Notes under the pieces: model-generated | Databases searched by the model: none | Told to the model about the DNA's origin: nothing | The model's input: the letters and a program-made list of their open reading frames with translations, nothing else | Source: Betaproteobacteria bacterium | GTDB taxonomy: Bacteria > Pseudomonadota > Gammaproteobacteria > Burkholderiales > Burkholderiaceae_E | DNA length: 7,948 nucleotides | Direction: 5' to 3' | Assembly: GCA_016868095.1 (NCBI GenBank) | Contig: VGHV01000102.1 | Coordinates: forward strand, 1-7,948 | Shown: piece by piece, positions 1 through 6,943 of the stretch | Layout: every line of letters starts with the position of its first letter | How positions within the stretch are numbered: the stretch's first letter is position 1 | Position numbers and translations under genes: made by a program

Positions 1-788
1 AGCGAAAGCGCCTGGACATGGTTGGCCTTTTTCTGCTGATGACGGCAGTGGGCTCGTTAGCCCTAGCAATTGTGGAGAGCGGAGAGGGTCGATGGAGTCG
101 ACAAACACTTTTACTCATGGGAACTGGTGGGATCCTTACTGGGGCAATCTTTGTGCTCTGGGCAAAGTCACGCGAGGATGCATTGATCGACTTGGCGCTC
201 TTCAAACATCGCCCCTATAGCTTCGTGAATGCAGCTACGCTGATATTCGGTATAGCTTTTTCAATGATGTTTCTTTGCTTTTTTTTCTTTATGCTAGGTG
301 TGTGGCACTACTCGCTCCCGCTAGCGGGCCTGGCCGTTACACCAGGCCCCTTGATTGTGATGCCGACGGCCATCCTGACAGGACGACTCGCGTCTCGACT
401 TGGGCATCGACGCTTTCTCGTAGGCGGTTCACTACTCTATGCTACGAGCACGCTCTGGTTTCTTTGGGTCCCCGGTACTGAGCCAAACTATTTGATGCAC
501 TGGCTACCTGGTCTAATCATGAGTGGGGTTGCGGTTGGCTTGGTGCTGCCATCCTTGTCAGCGGCCGCCGTCAGCCGCCTACCTGCCGAGCACTACGGTG
601 TAGGAAGCGCGGTCAATCAAGCCACCCGTCAGATCGGCTCTGCAATAGGCGTTGCATTCACCATTGCGTTACTTTCGCACCCAGACTTGCAACGCTCCGA
701 CTTCAATAGCTTTTATTTGTTACACGCAGCGCTGGCTTTGGCCACAGGACTTTTGTGCTTACCAGTCGACACAAGACCACGTAAATGA
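1..788 (+). CDS. DHA2-type MFS multidrug exporter, C-terminal half (partial at left edge)
   Basis: This is the C-terminal part of a proton-driven major facilitator exporter in the inner membrane. The frame is open from base 3 (residues RKRLD) into the ATG at 18, so that ATG is an internal Met, not the start. About eight hydrophobic segments follow, which fits helices 7-14 of a 14-helix DHA2 (EmrB/QacA-like) protein. Seen motifs are a Pro/Gly-rich helix (TPGPLIVMPTA) followed by a motif-A-like loop (GRLASRLGHRR), and the late helix GVGSAVNQATRQIGSAIG, typical of DHA2 exporters. The protein ends in a short basic tail (DTRPRK) at the TGA at 786-788. Roughly 45% of a usual 470-500 residue protein is missing. 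The gene converges on the ABC exporter, so it is not in that operon. The substrate cannot be inferred. The family call is firm; 'multidrug' is only the family default. Confidence 0.88.
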   Translation, partial: RKRLDMVGLFLLMTAVGSLALAIVESGEGRWSRQTLLLMGTGGILTGAIFVLWAKSREDALIDLALFKHRPYSFVNAATLIFGIAFSMMFLCFFFFMLGVWHYSLPLAGLAVTPGPLIVMPTAILTGRLASRLGHRRFLVGGSLLYATSTLWFLWVPGTEPNYLMHWLPGLIMSGVAVGLVLPSLSAAAVSRLPAEHYGVGSAVNQATRQIGSAIGVAFTIALLSHPDLQRSDFNSFYLLHAALALATGLLCLPVDTRPRK

Positions 789-827
789 TCGGCATGATAG
801 ACCCGACCGTGATCGCTGTAAAAACTT

Positions 828-2696
828 TCAAGTCCTGAGCATGTCGACGTGAGCATTAGCCTCGAATCTTTCTTGATGATCCCAAAGCTCCCGATAAATA
901 CCCTGCTCATTTAGGAGCGATCTATGCGCACCCCATTGCACGACTTGTCCTTTGTCAAATACCAAAATCCAATCAGCTTTGGCTGCGTCAAACAAGCGAT
1001 GGGTCACAAGTATCGTACTCCTTCGATCTGATAATTGGAGCAAAGTATGCATGACTGACTTTGCCGTGCTGGTGTCAAGCGCACTCGTAGGTTCATCAAG
1101 CACGAGCAGACTTGGCTTGCGGATGATCGCCCTTGCGATCGCGATACGTTGGCGTTGCCCACCTGAACAACTGTCAGCCGAGACGATAGTCTCCGCACCT
1201 AAAGGAAGACTCGCAATCCAATCAGACAAGCCCGCGGCAAAGGCTGCGTGGGCAATCTCCTGATTTGTTGCACCCAGGCAACCAGTCTTTATGTTTTCTG
1301 CAATGGTTCCATGAAAGAGTAGGCTGTCTTGGAACACAGCACTTGTTTGGGCCCAGTATCGCTCAAGCCCGATTGAATCAAGGGCTTTGCCATCCACCAA
1401 AACCCTCCCGCGCTGAGGCGTGAGCAAACCGAGCAACAGTTGAATCGCCGTACTTTTCCCTGACCCGCTTCCACCCACAAAAGCAGTCAACTTCCCGGCG
1501 GGTATCTCAAAGCTCAAGTCTCGAATCTGATCAATATGATCGGCGCCCGCCACAGCATATTGGGTATTCGGATAGCTGAAGTTCACACTTTCAAAGCGAA
1601 TTGAAGGTGATCTGAAAGCGTCCTCTTTCCGCAAGTCACTGGCCCTTGCCTCAAGGATTGGGAAATTTTCCGATTGATCCAAACATTGTGAACTGCCCGC
1701 CACCGTTCCACGAAAACTAGGCATGGACTGAAACTCTTCAACCCGCCGCATACTAGCCGATACCCCAACCAGCCTCGAAATCGATGTTGCAAACGAGTAG
1801 GCATGGGTTGCTAGCGCTGCAAAGAGCAAATAAAAGGAGACAAGCGCCCCAGTGGTGATCTGGCCTTCGGTCAGCATCCAGCAGCCACATGCAAGGACGA
1901 TAACATCGATAAACTCCACAGCAATCCATGGCACGCGATTACTGAAGTAGCTGTAAACGTTATACCGCTTTGTAGCGACTTGGATTTCTTCATTCAACTT
2001 TTGAAAGCGACTAGTTACATACCGCCCTAATCCAAACACACGGATTACCAGATGATTCGATAGGGTTTCCCATAACTGGCCGGAGAGTTTGCCGTGAGCT
2101 TGCTTGGAATCGTAGCTTGCCTGCTCAGCAAGCGGGGTGAGGATACGCGGACCTATTGGTATCGTCGGCACAAGTAACACCAAGCCCAAAATGGCAAGCC
2201 GCCAGTCTGTTAGGAATAACATAATCAGTGCGATCATCACACCAAAAAAGCCGGTCGCGATATACCCAAGCGACCACAAGGCTGACTCCATACCACCTGC
2301 GTCATTTATAATTCTAGATATAAGATCGCCGTGATTCGAAGATCTTATAGCGGAAAGGTCGAGAGTCTGGACCCTTAAGTACAATCGCTTGCGTAGTTCA
2401 GCCGGCATGACCGCACAAAGTCCAGACAAGAGATATTCGTGCATGCTGCCACAAATACTTGAAATCACTGCGGCGCCGAATAGCAGACCTAAAATGACGA
2501 CCATAAGATCGATCCGTGACTGCAGGATTGCATCGTCAATCAAGCTTGTGAAGGCTAAGCGCTGCGCCATTTGCAAACCAAGCTCTACCATCATCAGGAT
2601 TAACACAGCGCTTACAGCACGGCGATGCGGCCGAAAAATCGGCCACAGACTTTTCGCGAGTGTGAGAACCCAGGTGAATCCGGGTTTCAACGTCAA
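828..2696 (-). CDS. ABC exporter half-transporter (fused membrane and ATPase domains)
   Basis: A 622-residue type IV ABC exporter subunit that should act as a homodimer in the inner membrane. About six hydrophobic segments lie within residues 28-305. The ATPase domain follows, with A-loop Tyr375, Walker A GGSGSGKST (408-416), Q-loop Gln456, signature CSGGQ (510-514), Walker B LLVLDEP with Asp534/Glu535, D-loop SALD and H-loop His566, so ATP hydrolysis should be intact. The first signature residue is Cys rather than the usual Leu. The linker at about residues 325-365 is long. The start is a TTG three bases after the receptor's TAG (TAG-GTT-TTG). The first internal Met is residue 35, inside the first membrane helix, so TTG is preferred, with probable translational coupling. 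It is MsbA/multidrug/peptide-exporter-like, and the cargo is unknown. An exporter as last gene behind a receptor is odd: Bug receptors do not normally serve ABC exporters. Confidence 0.93.
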   Translation of the reverse strand: MTLKPGFTWVLTLAKSLWPIFRPHRRAVSAVLILMMVELGLQMAQRLAFTSLIDDAILQSRIDLMVVILGLLFGAAVISSICGSMHEYLLSGLCAVMPAELRKRLYLRVQTLDLSAIRSSNHGDLISRIINDAGGMESALWSLGYIATGFFGVMIALIMLFLTDWRLAILGLVLLVPTIPIGPRILTPLAEQASYDSKQAHGKLSGQLWETLSNHLVIRVFGLGRYVTSRFQKLNEEIQVATKRYNVYSYFSNRVPWIAVEFIDVIVLACGCWMLTEGQITTGALVSFYLLFAALATHAYSFATSISRLVGVSASMRRVEEFQSMPSFRGTVAGSSQCLDQSENFPILEARASDLRKEDAFRSPSIRFESVNFSYPNTQYAVAGADHIDQIRDLSFEIPAGKLTAFVGGSGSGKSTAIQLLLGLLTPQRGRVLVDGKALDSIGLERYWAQTSAVFQDSLLFHGTIAENIKTGCLGATNQEIAHAAFAAGLSDWIASLPLGAETIVSADSCSGGQRQRIAIARAIIRKPSLLVLDEPTSALDTSTAKSVMHTLLQLSDRRSTILVTHRLFDAAKADWILVFDKGQVVQWGAHRSLLNEQGIYRELWDHQERFEANAHVDMLRT

Positions 2697-2699
2697 AAC

Positions 2700-3680
2700 C
2701 TAAGATAACTTGATGTTGTTACGACGAATCACATCAGCAAATCGTGTAGAGACCGTTCTAAGGTATGTCGTCAATTCCGCTGCGGATCGAAAGTCAGGCT
2801 CCACCGATATGGTGGTCATGGTTTGCTTGACAGCCTCACTTGGCATCGATCTTTCCAGAATGCCGGCTAAGCGCTCGATGATCGCAACGGGGGTATTGGC
2901 CGGTACCATCACCCCAAGCCACGCGCCAAGATCAAATCCACTAAGCTCGGGTAACTTAGCGAACGGCATGACACCCTGTGTCATCGTACTGCCTTTCTCA
3001 AGTGACACGCCGTAGGCCTTAAGCTTTGCGCTTTTAACCAACGGCATCGTTGATGCGGCAGTCTCGATGCAGTAAGTAATCTGACCGCTCATTACATCGG
3101 TAAGCGCAGCAACACTGCCTTTGTAGGGCACATGTAAGGCCTGCACCCCCGCCGCGGCGTTGAAGGCTTCGGCAATCAGGTGGGCCGTTGCGCCGGTACC
3201 TGAGGATCCAAAACTATACTTGCCAGGGGCAGACTTAAGCATCGCTATAAATTCACGTAAATCTTTTGCTGGCACGGCTGGTGAAGTCACAAGCACATAA
3301 GGGGACATGCCGATCATCGCCACAGGCGCGAGATCTTTCATCGGATCGTAGGGAACCTTTTGGAGCAAGGGCGCAATTGACATCGGGCCACTTGAAGCGG
3401 CTAAGATGGTGTAGCCGTCAGCTGCTGCTTTAGCCACGGTATCTGTTCCAATCGTGCCGCCTGCACCGGCCTTGTTCTCGACAATCACAGGAACGCTAAG
3501 CCCTTTTGAAATTTCTTGGGCAGCCACACGACCTGCCAAATCCGTGGCTTGACCAGGGGGCCACGGGACAATCATTTTCAACGGCCGCGATGGGTATGTC
3601 TGTGCAAGAACACCACCAGTACCTAATGCCGCAGAAGTCGTGCCAACCAGTGCAGCACTTAGGATTCGTCGTCTATGCAT
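2700..3680 (-). CDS. Bug-family (TctC-like) periplasmic solute-binding receptor, orphan
   Basis: A 326-residue periplasmic binding protein of the tripartite tricarboxylate transporter receptor family. The N-terminus MHRRRILSAA plus a small-residue hydrophobic stretch ending VLA-Q is a signal peptide, cleaved near residue 26; the RRR makes Tat export possible. Family motifs follow: YPSRPLKMIVPWPPG (29-43), the ligand loop ENKAGAGGTIGTD (68-80), ADGYTILAASSG (87-98), FGSSGTGATAH (157-167) and HVPYKGSVAALTD (183-195). The frame extends upstream to a GTG at 3755, but the ATG at 3680 has a good ribosome site and puts the signal peptide first, so I start there. Known relatives bind carboxylates or other small organic molecules. 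No membrane partners (TctA/TctB) are in the window, as is common for the many orphan Bug proteins of Burkholderiales. It lies 67 bases after eutC, which suggests co-transcription; a sensing or uptake role for the pathway substrate is inference. Confidence 0.94.
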   Translation of the reverse strand: MHRRRILSAALVGTTSAALGTGGVLAQTYPSRPLKMIVPWPPGQATDLAGRVAAQEISKGLSVPVIVENKAGAGGTIGTDTVAKAAADGYTILAASSGPMSIAPLLQKVPYDPMKDLAPVAMIGMSPYVLVTSPAVPAKDLREFIAMLKSAPGKYSFGSSGTGATAHLIAEAFNAAAGVQALHVPYKGSVAALTDVMSGQITYCIETAASTMPLVKSAKLKAYGVSLEKGSTMTQGVMPFAKLPELSGFDLGAWLGVMVPANTPVAIIERLAGILERSMPSEAVKQTMTTISVEPDFRSAAELTTYLRTVSTRFADVIRRNNIKLS

Positions 3681-3687
3681 GCTTGTA

Positions 3688-3694
3688 TCTCTCC
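3688..3694 (-). promoter_or_regulatory. Ribosome-binding site deciding the Bug receptor start
   Basis: On the minus strand GGAGAGA lies 7 bases before the ATG at 3680. It supports the signal-peptide start over the upstream in-frame GTG at 3755, which overlaps the eutC stop codon. Confidence 0.7.
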
Positions 3695-3747
3695 AATCGT
3701 AAAGCGAACATGGTACCGATCTAAAACGTAAAACCAGCCCCGGATTT

Positions 3748-4566
3748 TTAATCACCTAATAGAAAATTTGAAAAGCGACCTTGGATAGTCGATGCGGCTG
3801 TCTCGTCCTTGAGTTGCACGCCACTGAGGCAACGGCTTAAAGCCTCGCTCATCAAATAATATAATTTGTCCGCCGCCTCTTCATAAGTCAACCCGGCAGG
3901 GCGAATATTAGAAATGCAGTTACGACGCTCATCGGTTAATCCAACGCGGGGCGCCCATGTCATGTAGAGCCCCATGCTATCGGGCGAACTCAATCCAGGA
4001 CGTTCGCCAATCATAACAACCACCACCTTTGCAGCCATCAATTCACCAATTTCATCGCCAATCGCTACCCTACCCTGCCGCACGATGACAGGGGGCGCAC
4101 ATCGCAAGGGGTGCTTGATCAAATGCTTATGCATTGCTCGTAAAAATGCTACGGCACTCGACTCAATAGCCAAGGCGGATAAGCCATCAGCAATGACAAA
4201 GGCCAGATCGTAGCTTGCACCACGGTCGCCTTCAGCGCGAGACTGCAAGAGCAGCTTTGAGCGGGCTGAAAGTCTGCGTCCAAGATCAGGACGCTGCAAG
4301 TACATCGCACGGCTTTCAGCCGCGCTTTCGACAACCACGCATGGCTCAAACAAACGCAGATCGTTTACGGATGCTGCTAGACCGTCCCCATTCAAGTCGT
4401 GGTGCACGGCATCACGAGCGCGCGCATGATCGAGTTGAAAGGCCAGTTGCTGCTGGGTTGGAAGGCTAACACCGGTACGACCTAGTGCAATACGTCCAGG
4501 CGTAAACTTCCGCAACGATTGCCAGGGATTATCTACGACGATTGATTGGCGCTTACTTTCCGTCAT
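3748..4566 (-). CDS. eutC: Ethanolamine ammonia-lyase small subunit
   Basis: The small (beta) subunit of adenosylcobalamin-dependent ethanolamine ammonia-lyase, which with EutB binds the cobalamin and converts ethanolamine to acetaldehyde and ammonia. Conserved blocks are PGRIALGRTG (23-32), YLQRPDLGRRL (89-99), FVIADGLSA (123-131), VRQGRVAIGDEIGE (162-175), VVVVMIGERPGL (181-192) and RRNCISNIRPAG (214-225). It has 272 residues against about 295 in E. coli. From memory of that sequence, the shared fold starts near residue 13 here and near residue 60 there, so the N-terminal extension with the microcompartment signal is absent. The C-terminus runs some 15-20 residues further than in E. coli. 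The ATG at 4566 follows the eutB stop by 19 bases, which suggests co-transcription. No strong ribosome site is seen. The identification is secure. Confidence 0.97.
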   Translation of the reverse strand: MTESKRQSIVVDNPWQSLRKFTPGRIALGRTGVSLPTQQQLAFQLDHARARDAVHHDLNGDGLAASVNDLRLFEPCVVVESAAESRAMYLQRPDLGRRLSARSKLLLQSRAEGDRGASYDLAFVIADGLSALAIESSAVAFLRAMHKHLIKHPLRCAPPVIVRQGRVAIGDEIGELMAAKVVVVMIGERPGLSSPDSMGLYMTWAPRVGLTDERRNCISNIRPAGLTYEEAADKLYYLMSEALSRCLSGVQLKDETAASTIQGRFSNFLLGD

Positions 4567-4585
4567 ATAGCTCGGAACGTTATCA

Positions 4586-5977
4586 TCAAGATATCTTCAA
4601 TACAGCGTTTGCAAAACGAGGCGGTATCTCATCATGGAGTTCGACTTGCGGGCTGTCGCGAAGGATTGCCATCTTGTGCAGCCAGGCCTCAAACTCAGGA
4701 GCGGGTCTTAAGTTAAGTACCCGCCGCGCGTATAGGGCATCATGAAAAGAGGTTGTCTGATAATTGAGCATGATATCGTCTGAACCCGGTACACCCATGA
4801 TGAAATTGCAGCCTGCAGTTGCGAGCAGTGTGAGCAACACATCCATGTCATTTTGATCGGCCTCAGCATGATTTGTATAACAAATATCACAACCCATCGG
4901 CAACCCCATTAACTTGCCGCAGAAATGATCTTCCAAGCCCGCTCGTACAATTTGCCTGCCATCATACAAATACTCCGGACCGATGAAACCGACGACGCTG
5001 TTGATCAGCAAGGGTTTATAGCGGCGAGCCACCGCATAGGCTCGCGTCTCGCAGGTTTGTTGATCCACGCCATGGTGTGCGTTGGCCGATAGCGCACTGC
5101 CCTGACCTGTTTCGAAATACATAAGGTTATGACCGAGCGTACCCCTACCAAGCGATAAGCCTGCGTCATGTGCCTCGGCTAAAAGCGCCAGATCAATACC
5201 AAAGCTACGGTTGGCAGCCTCAGTACCTGCTATCGATTGGAATACCAAATCGACCGGCGCACCGCGCTCAATTGCTGCGATCGTGTTCGTGACATGCGTT
5301 AATACGCAAGATTGGGTCGGGATATCGTAGTGGCGAATGACTTCATCGAGCATATGAACAATACGAATGACTTGTTGTACGTTATCGCTGGCTGGGTTGA
5401 TGCCGATGACGGCATCGCCTGCGCCATACAACAAACCGTCAACCATGCTCGCCGCAATACCGGTGGCATCGTCAGTAGGATGATTCGGCTGAAGTCGAGT
5501 TGCAAGTCGATCGGCTAAGCCGATCGTGTTTCGAAATTGCGTGACTACACGGCATTTTTTTGCTACCAAGATCAGGTCTTGGATCCGCATAATTTTTGAG
5601 ACAGCTGCAACCATTTCGGGTGTCAGGCCGGGTGCGAGTGCGCTTAGCGTTATCTCGTCGACAAGGTCCGACAACAGCCAGTCACGAAAATCACCCACCG
5701 TCATGTGTTGCACTGCTGCAAATGCCTTTGCGTCATGTGTATCAATGATCAGACGCGTGACTTCGTCACTTTCATAGGGAATAACCGATTGTTGTAGAAA
5801 TGTTTTAAGTGGTAGTGCCGCCAGCGTCATTTGCGCTGCAACGCGTTGTTCGGCATGGGCAGCCGCAACCCCGGAAAGATAATCACCTGATCGCGACGGC
5901 GTCGCTTTGGCCAGTAGGTCTTTGAGATCGGCAAATCGATAGCTACGAACGCCAATGGTGTGCGTGAATTGACTCAT
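4586..5977 (-). CDS. eutB: Ethanolamine ammonia-lyase large (catalytic) subunit
   Basis: The catalytic alpha subunit of ethanolamine ammonia-lyase, a TIM-barrel radical enzyme using adenosylcobalamin. It has 463 residues (E. coli about 453) and aligns from its first residues: RSGDYLSGVAAA (29-40) matches the enteric N-terminus, supporting the ATG at 5977. Residues equivalent to the known substrate-site residues (recalled E. coli Arg160, Gln162, Asn193, Glu287, Asp362) are visible as Arg161 and Gln163 in RLQPN, Asn194 in VIGINP, Glu289 in YFETGQGSALSA and Asp364 in MGCDICYTNHAEADQN. Further conserved blocks are VGFIGPEYLYDGRQ (328-342), RAGLEDHFCGKL (345-356), ATAGCNFIMG (386-395) and DDIMLNYQTTSFHD (400-413). 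An active enzyme acting on ethanolamine or a close 1,2-amino alcohol is therefore expected. It is first in the minus-strand cluster and has no clear ribosome site. Confidence 0.98.
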   Translation of the reverse strand: MSQFTHTIGVRSYRFADLKDLLAKATPSRSGDYLSGVAAAHAEQRVAAQMTLAALPLKTFLQQSVIPYESDEVTRLIIDTHDAKAFAAVQHMTVGDFRDWLLSDLVDEITLSALAPGLTPEMVAAVSKIMRIQDLILVAKKCRVVTQFRNTIGLADRLATRLQPNHPTDDATGIAASMVDGLLYGAGDAVIGINPASDNVQQVIRIVHMLDEVIRHYDIPTQSCVLTHVTNTIAAIERGAPVDLVFQSIAGTEAANRSFGIDLALLAEAHDAGLSLGRGTLGHNLMYFETGQGSALSANAHHGVDQQTCETRAYAVARRYKPLLINSVVGFIGPEYLYDGRQIVRAGLEDHFCGKLMGLPMGCDICYTNHAEADQNDMDVLLTLLATAGCNFIMGVPGSDDIMLNYQTTSFHDALYARRVLNLRPAPEFEAWLHKMAILRDSPQVELHDEIPPRFANAVLKIS

Positions 5978-5985
5978 GGTAGTAG

Positions 5986-6013
5986 TCTATATCGCCGATA
6001 AGCATGATGCCAG
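5986..6013 (-). promoter_or_regulatory. Possible eutB promoter, very close to the start codon
   Basis: Read on the minus strand, CTGGCA (6013-6008, four of six matches to TTGACA), a 16-base spacer and TATAGA (5991-5986, four of six matches to TATAAT) form a weak sigma70-type promoter. Transcription would begin around 5979, almost at the ATG at 5977, giving a leaderless or nearly leaderless message. That would fit the lack of a ribosome site, but the match is weak and may be chance. Confidence 0.22.
5990..6000. repeat. Perfect 11-base palindrome, possible operator
   Basis: TATCG-C-CGATA is a perfect inverted repeat with five-base arms around one central base, 13 bases upstream of the eutB start and overlapping the possible eutB -10 region. 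Its position would suit a repressor site. Short palindromes arise by chance, and no second copy was noticed in the window. Confidence 0.25.
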
Positions 6014-6020
6014 CTTGCAT

Positions 6021-6049
6021 TTGAAACCGACTTGAGACGAAACCATAAC
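6021..6049 (+). promoter_or_regulatory. Possible sigma70-type promoter of the dioxygenase unit
   Basis: TTGAAA (6021-6026, five of six matches to TTGACA) is followed after 17 bases by CATAAC (6044-6049, four of six matches to TATAAT). This predicts a start near 6056 and a leader of about 24 bases that includes the ribosome site. The spacing is ideal and the -10 is imperfect. Confidence 0.38.
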
Positions 6050-6068
6050 CCGCTATTCATCGAGCCAT

Positions 6069-6074
6069 AAGGAA
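6069..6074 (+). promoter_or_regulatory. Ribosome-binding site of the TfdA-like gene
   Basis: AAGGAA with its GGA core six bases before the ATG at 6080 is a good Shine-Dalgarno match and fixes the start. Confidence 0.75.
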
Positions 6075-6079
6075 ACTTT

Positions 6080-6934
6080 ATGTTTGAAGTCATTCCATCG
6101 AATTCGAGTTGCGGCGCAACGATCCAAGGTTTGGACCTGCGCCTTCCACTATCTGCAGCGCTATTGAGTCAATTTCGACAAGCCTGGTTGAACCATCAGG
6201 TGATCGCAGTCGTCGGGCAGCATTTAACGATTGCCGACCTTGAACGTATCACGCTCCAACTCGGCCCTCGAAGCGAAGATCCATTTATTGCACCCATCCC
6301 AGGCCATCAACACGTTGTAGAAGTACGGCGCGAAGCCAATGAGAAGACCAAGCTCTTTGCTGAAAACTGGCACTCCGATTGGAGTTTTCTACCCCGACCT
6401 CCAGCCGCAACAGCGCTCTATGCCTGCGTGATTCCACCAATGGGCGGCGACACAGAGTTTGCGAATCAATATGCAGCCTGGGAGCTCATACCGAGAGCGC
6501 TAAGAGACGCAGTCGGATCACGAAAGGCTATTCATTCTGCACGTCGCGGCTATGCACCTGATGGTGCCTATGGTGAAAGCGATAGGGCCATGGGCCGATC
6601 GATGGCTATAAGCTTTAGCTCTAGTGCTCGCAAGACGCAAACTCATCCGATCAAACGAGTACACCCTGAGACCGGTAAAGCCGCTTTGTTTGTAAGCCCG
6701 GCATACACCATAGGCATTGAGGACATGCCCGACGATGAAGCTCATGATCTGCTCGAACAACTGTTCAAGCACATGGCTTCCGAAGAAGTCATTTACCGTC
6801 ATCGATGGGAAGAAGGCACGCTATTGATTTGGGACAATCGTTGCTTGGTTCACAGAGCTACAGGAGGCTATGATGGGTATCGAAGATTGCTTCAACGAGT
6901 CACGATTGCCGATACAACGACTGCCGTCGCATGA
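6080..6934 (+). CDS. TfdA/TauD-family Fe(II)/2-oxoglutarate dioxygenase, TfdA-like
   Basis: A 284-residue cytosolic oxygenase that couples oxidative decarboxylation of 2-oxoglutarate to hydroxylation of a substrate, often causing C-O, C-N or C-S cleavage. The iron triad is visible: His98 and Asp100 in the HSD of ENWHSDWSF, and His258 in WDNRCLVHRA. Arg269 and Arg273, at +11 and +15 from the distal His, match the 2-oxoglutarate-binding arginines of TauD and TfdA. The stretches PPMGGDTEFANQYAAWELIP (119-138) and YRHRWEEGTLLIWDNRCLVH (239-258) resemble 2,4-D dioxygenase TfdA more than taurine dioxygenase TauD, and the length is close to TfdA's (about 287). The substrate is not predictable: many TfdA-like proteins do not act on 2,4-D, and no tau, ssu or tfd genes are nearby. 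It is divergent from eutB and nine bases before the PLP enzyme, so it is probably co-transcribed with it. Confidence 0.94.
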   Translation: MFEVIPSNSSCGATIQGLDLRLPLSAALLSQFRQAWLNHQVIAVVGQHLTIADLERITLQLGPRSEDPFIAPIPGHQHVVEVRREANEKTKLFAENWHSDWSFLPRPPAATALYACVIPPMGGDTEFANQYAAWELIPRALRDAVGSRKAIHSARRGYAPDGAYGESDRAMGRSMAISFSSSARKTQTHPIKRVHPETGKAALFVSPAYTIGIEDMPDDEAHDLLEQLFKHMASEEVIYRHRWEEGTLLIWDNRCLVHRATGGYDGYRRLLQRVTIADTTTAVA

Positions 6935-6943
6935 AGCTGCCCT

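Larger units (their letters stand above)
5978..6079. promoter_or_regulatory. Divergent eutB / dioxygenase intergenic control region
   Basis: This 102-base gap separates two outward-reading units, so it must carry both promoters unless one is read from far away. It contains the 11-base perfect palindrome at 5990-6000 and a weaker cluster of GCAT/ATGC half-sites at 6002-6020 (GCAT, then ATGC, then GCAT). No regulator gene lies in the window. Shared control of the two units is inference from the layout. Confidence 0.6.

Noticed and set aside
18..788. ATG at 18 as the real start of the MFS protein
   Set aside because: The frame is open upstream to the window edge with family-like residues (RLD), and only eight membrane helices would remain.
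786..827. Possible terminator hairpin (GATCGG ... CCGTGATC) between the convergent genes
   Set aside because: The arms pair only with a two-base bulge around a 14-base loop, and no proper T-run follows on either strand.
952..1263. 103-codon open frame on the plus strand
   Set aside because: It is antisense to the ABC ATPase domain, which is intact on the minus strand.
2389..2703. 104-codon open frame on the plus strand
   Set aside because: It mirrors the membrane-domain start of the ABC exporter and shows no domain of its own.
3681..3755. Extension of the Bug receptor to the GTG at 3755
   Set aside because: It would add 25 residues in front of a clear signal peptide and overlap the eutC stop; the ATG at 3680 has a good ribosome site.
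6080..6934. Naming the dioxygenase tauD (taurine) or tfdA (2,4-D)
   Set aside because: Family residues are clear, but no sulfonate or chloroaromatic genes are nearby and substrate cannot be read from the sequence; motifs lean to TfdA only at subfamily level.
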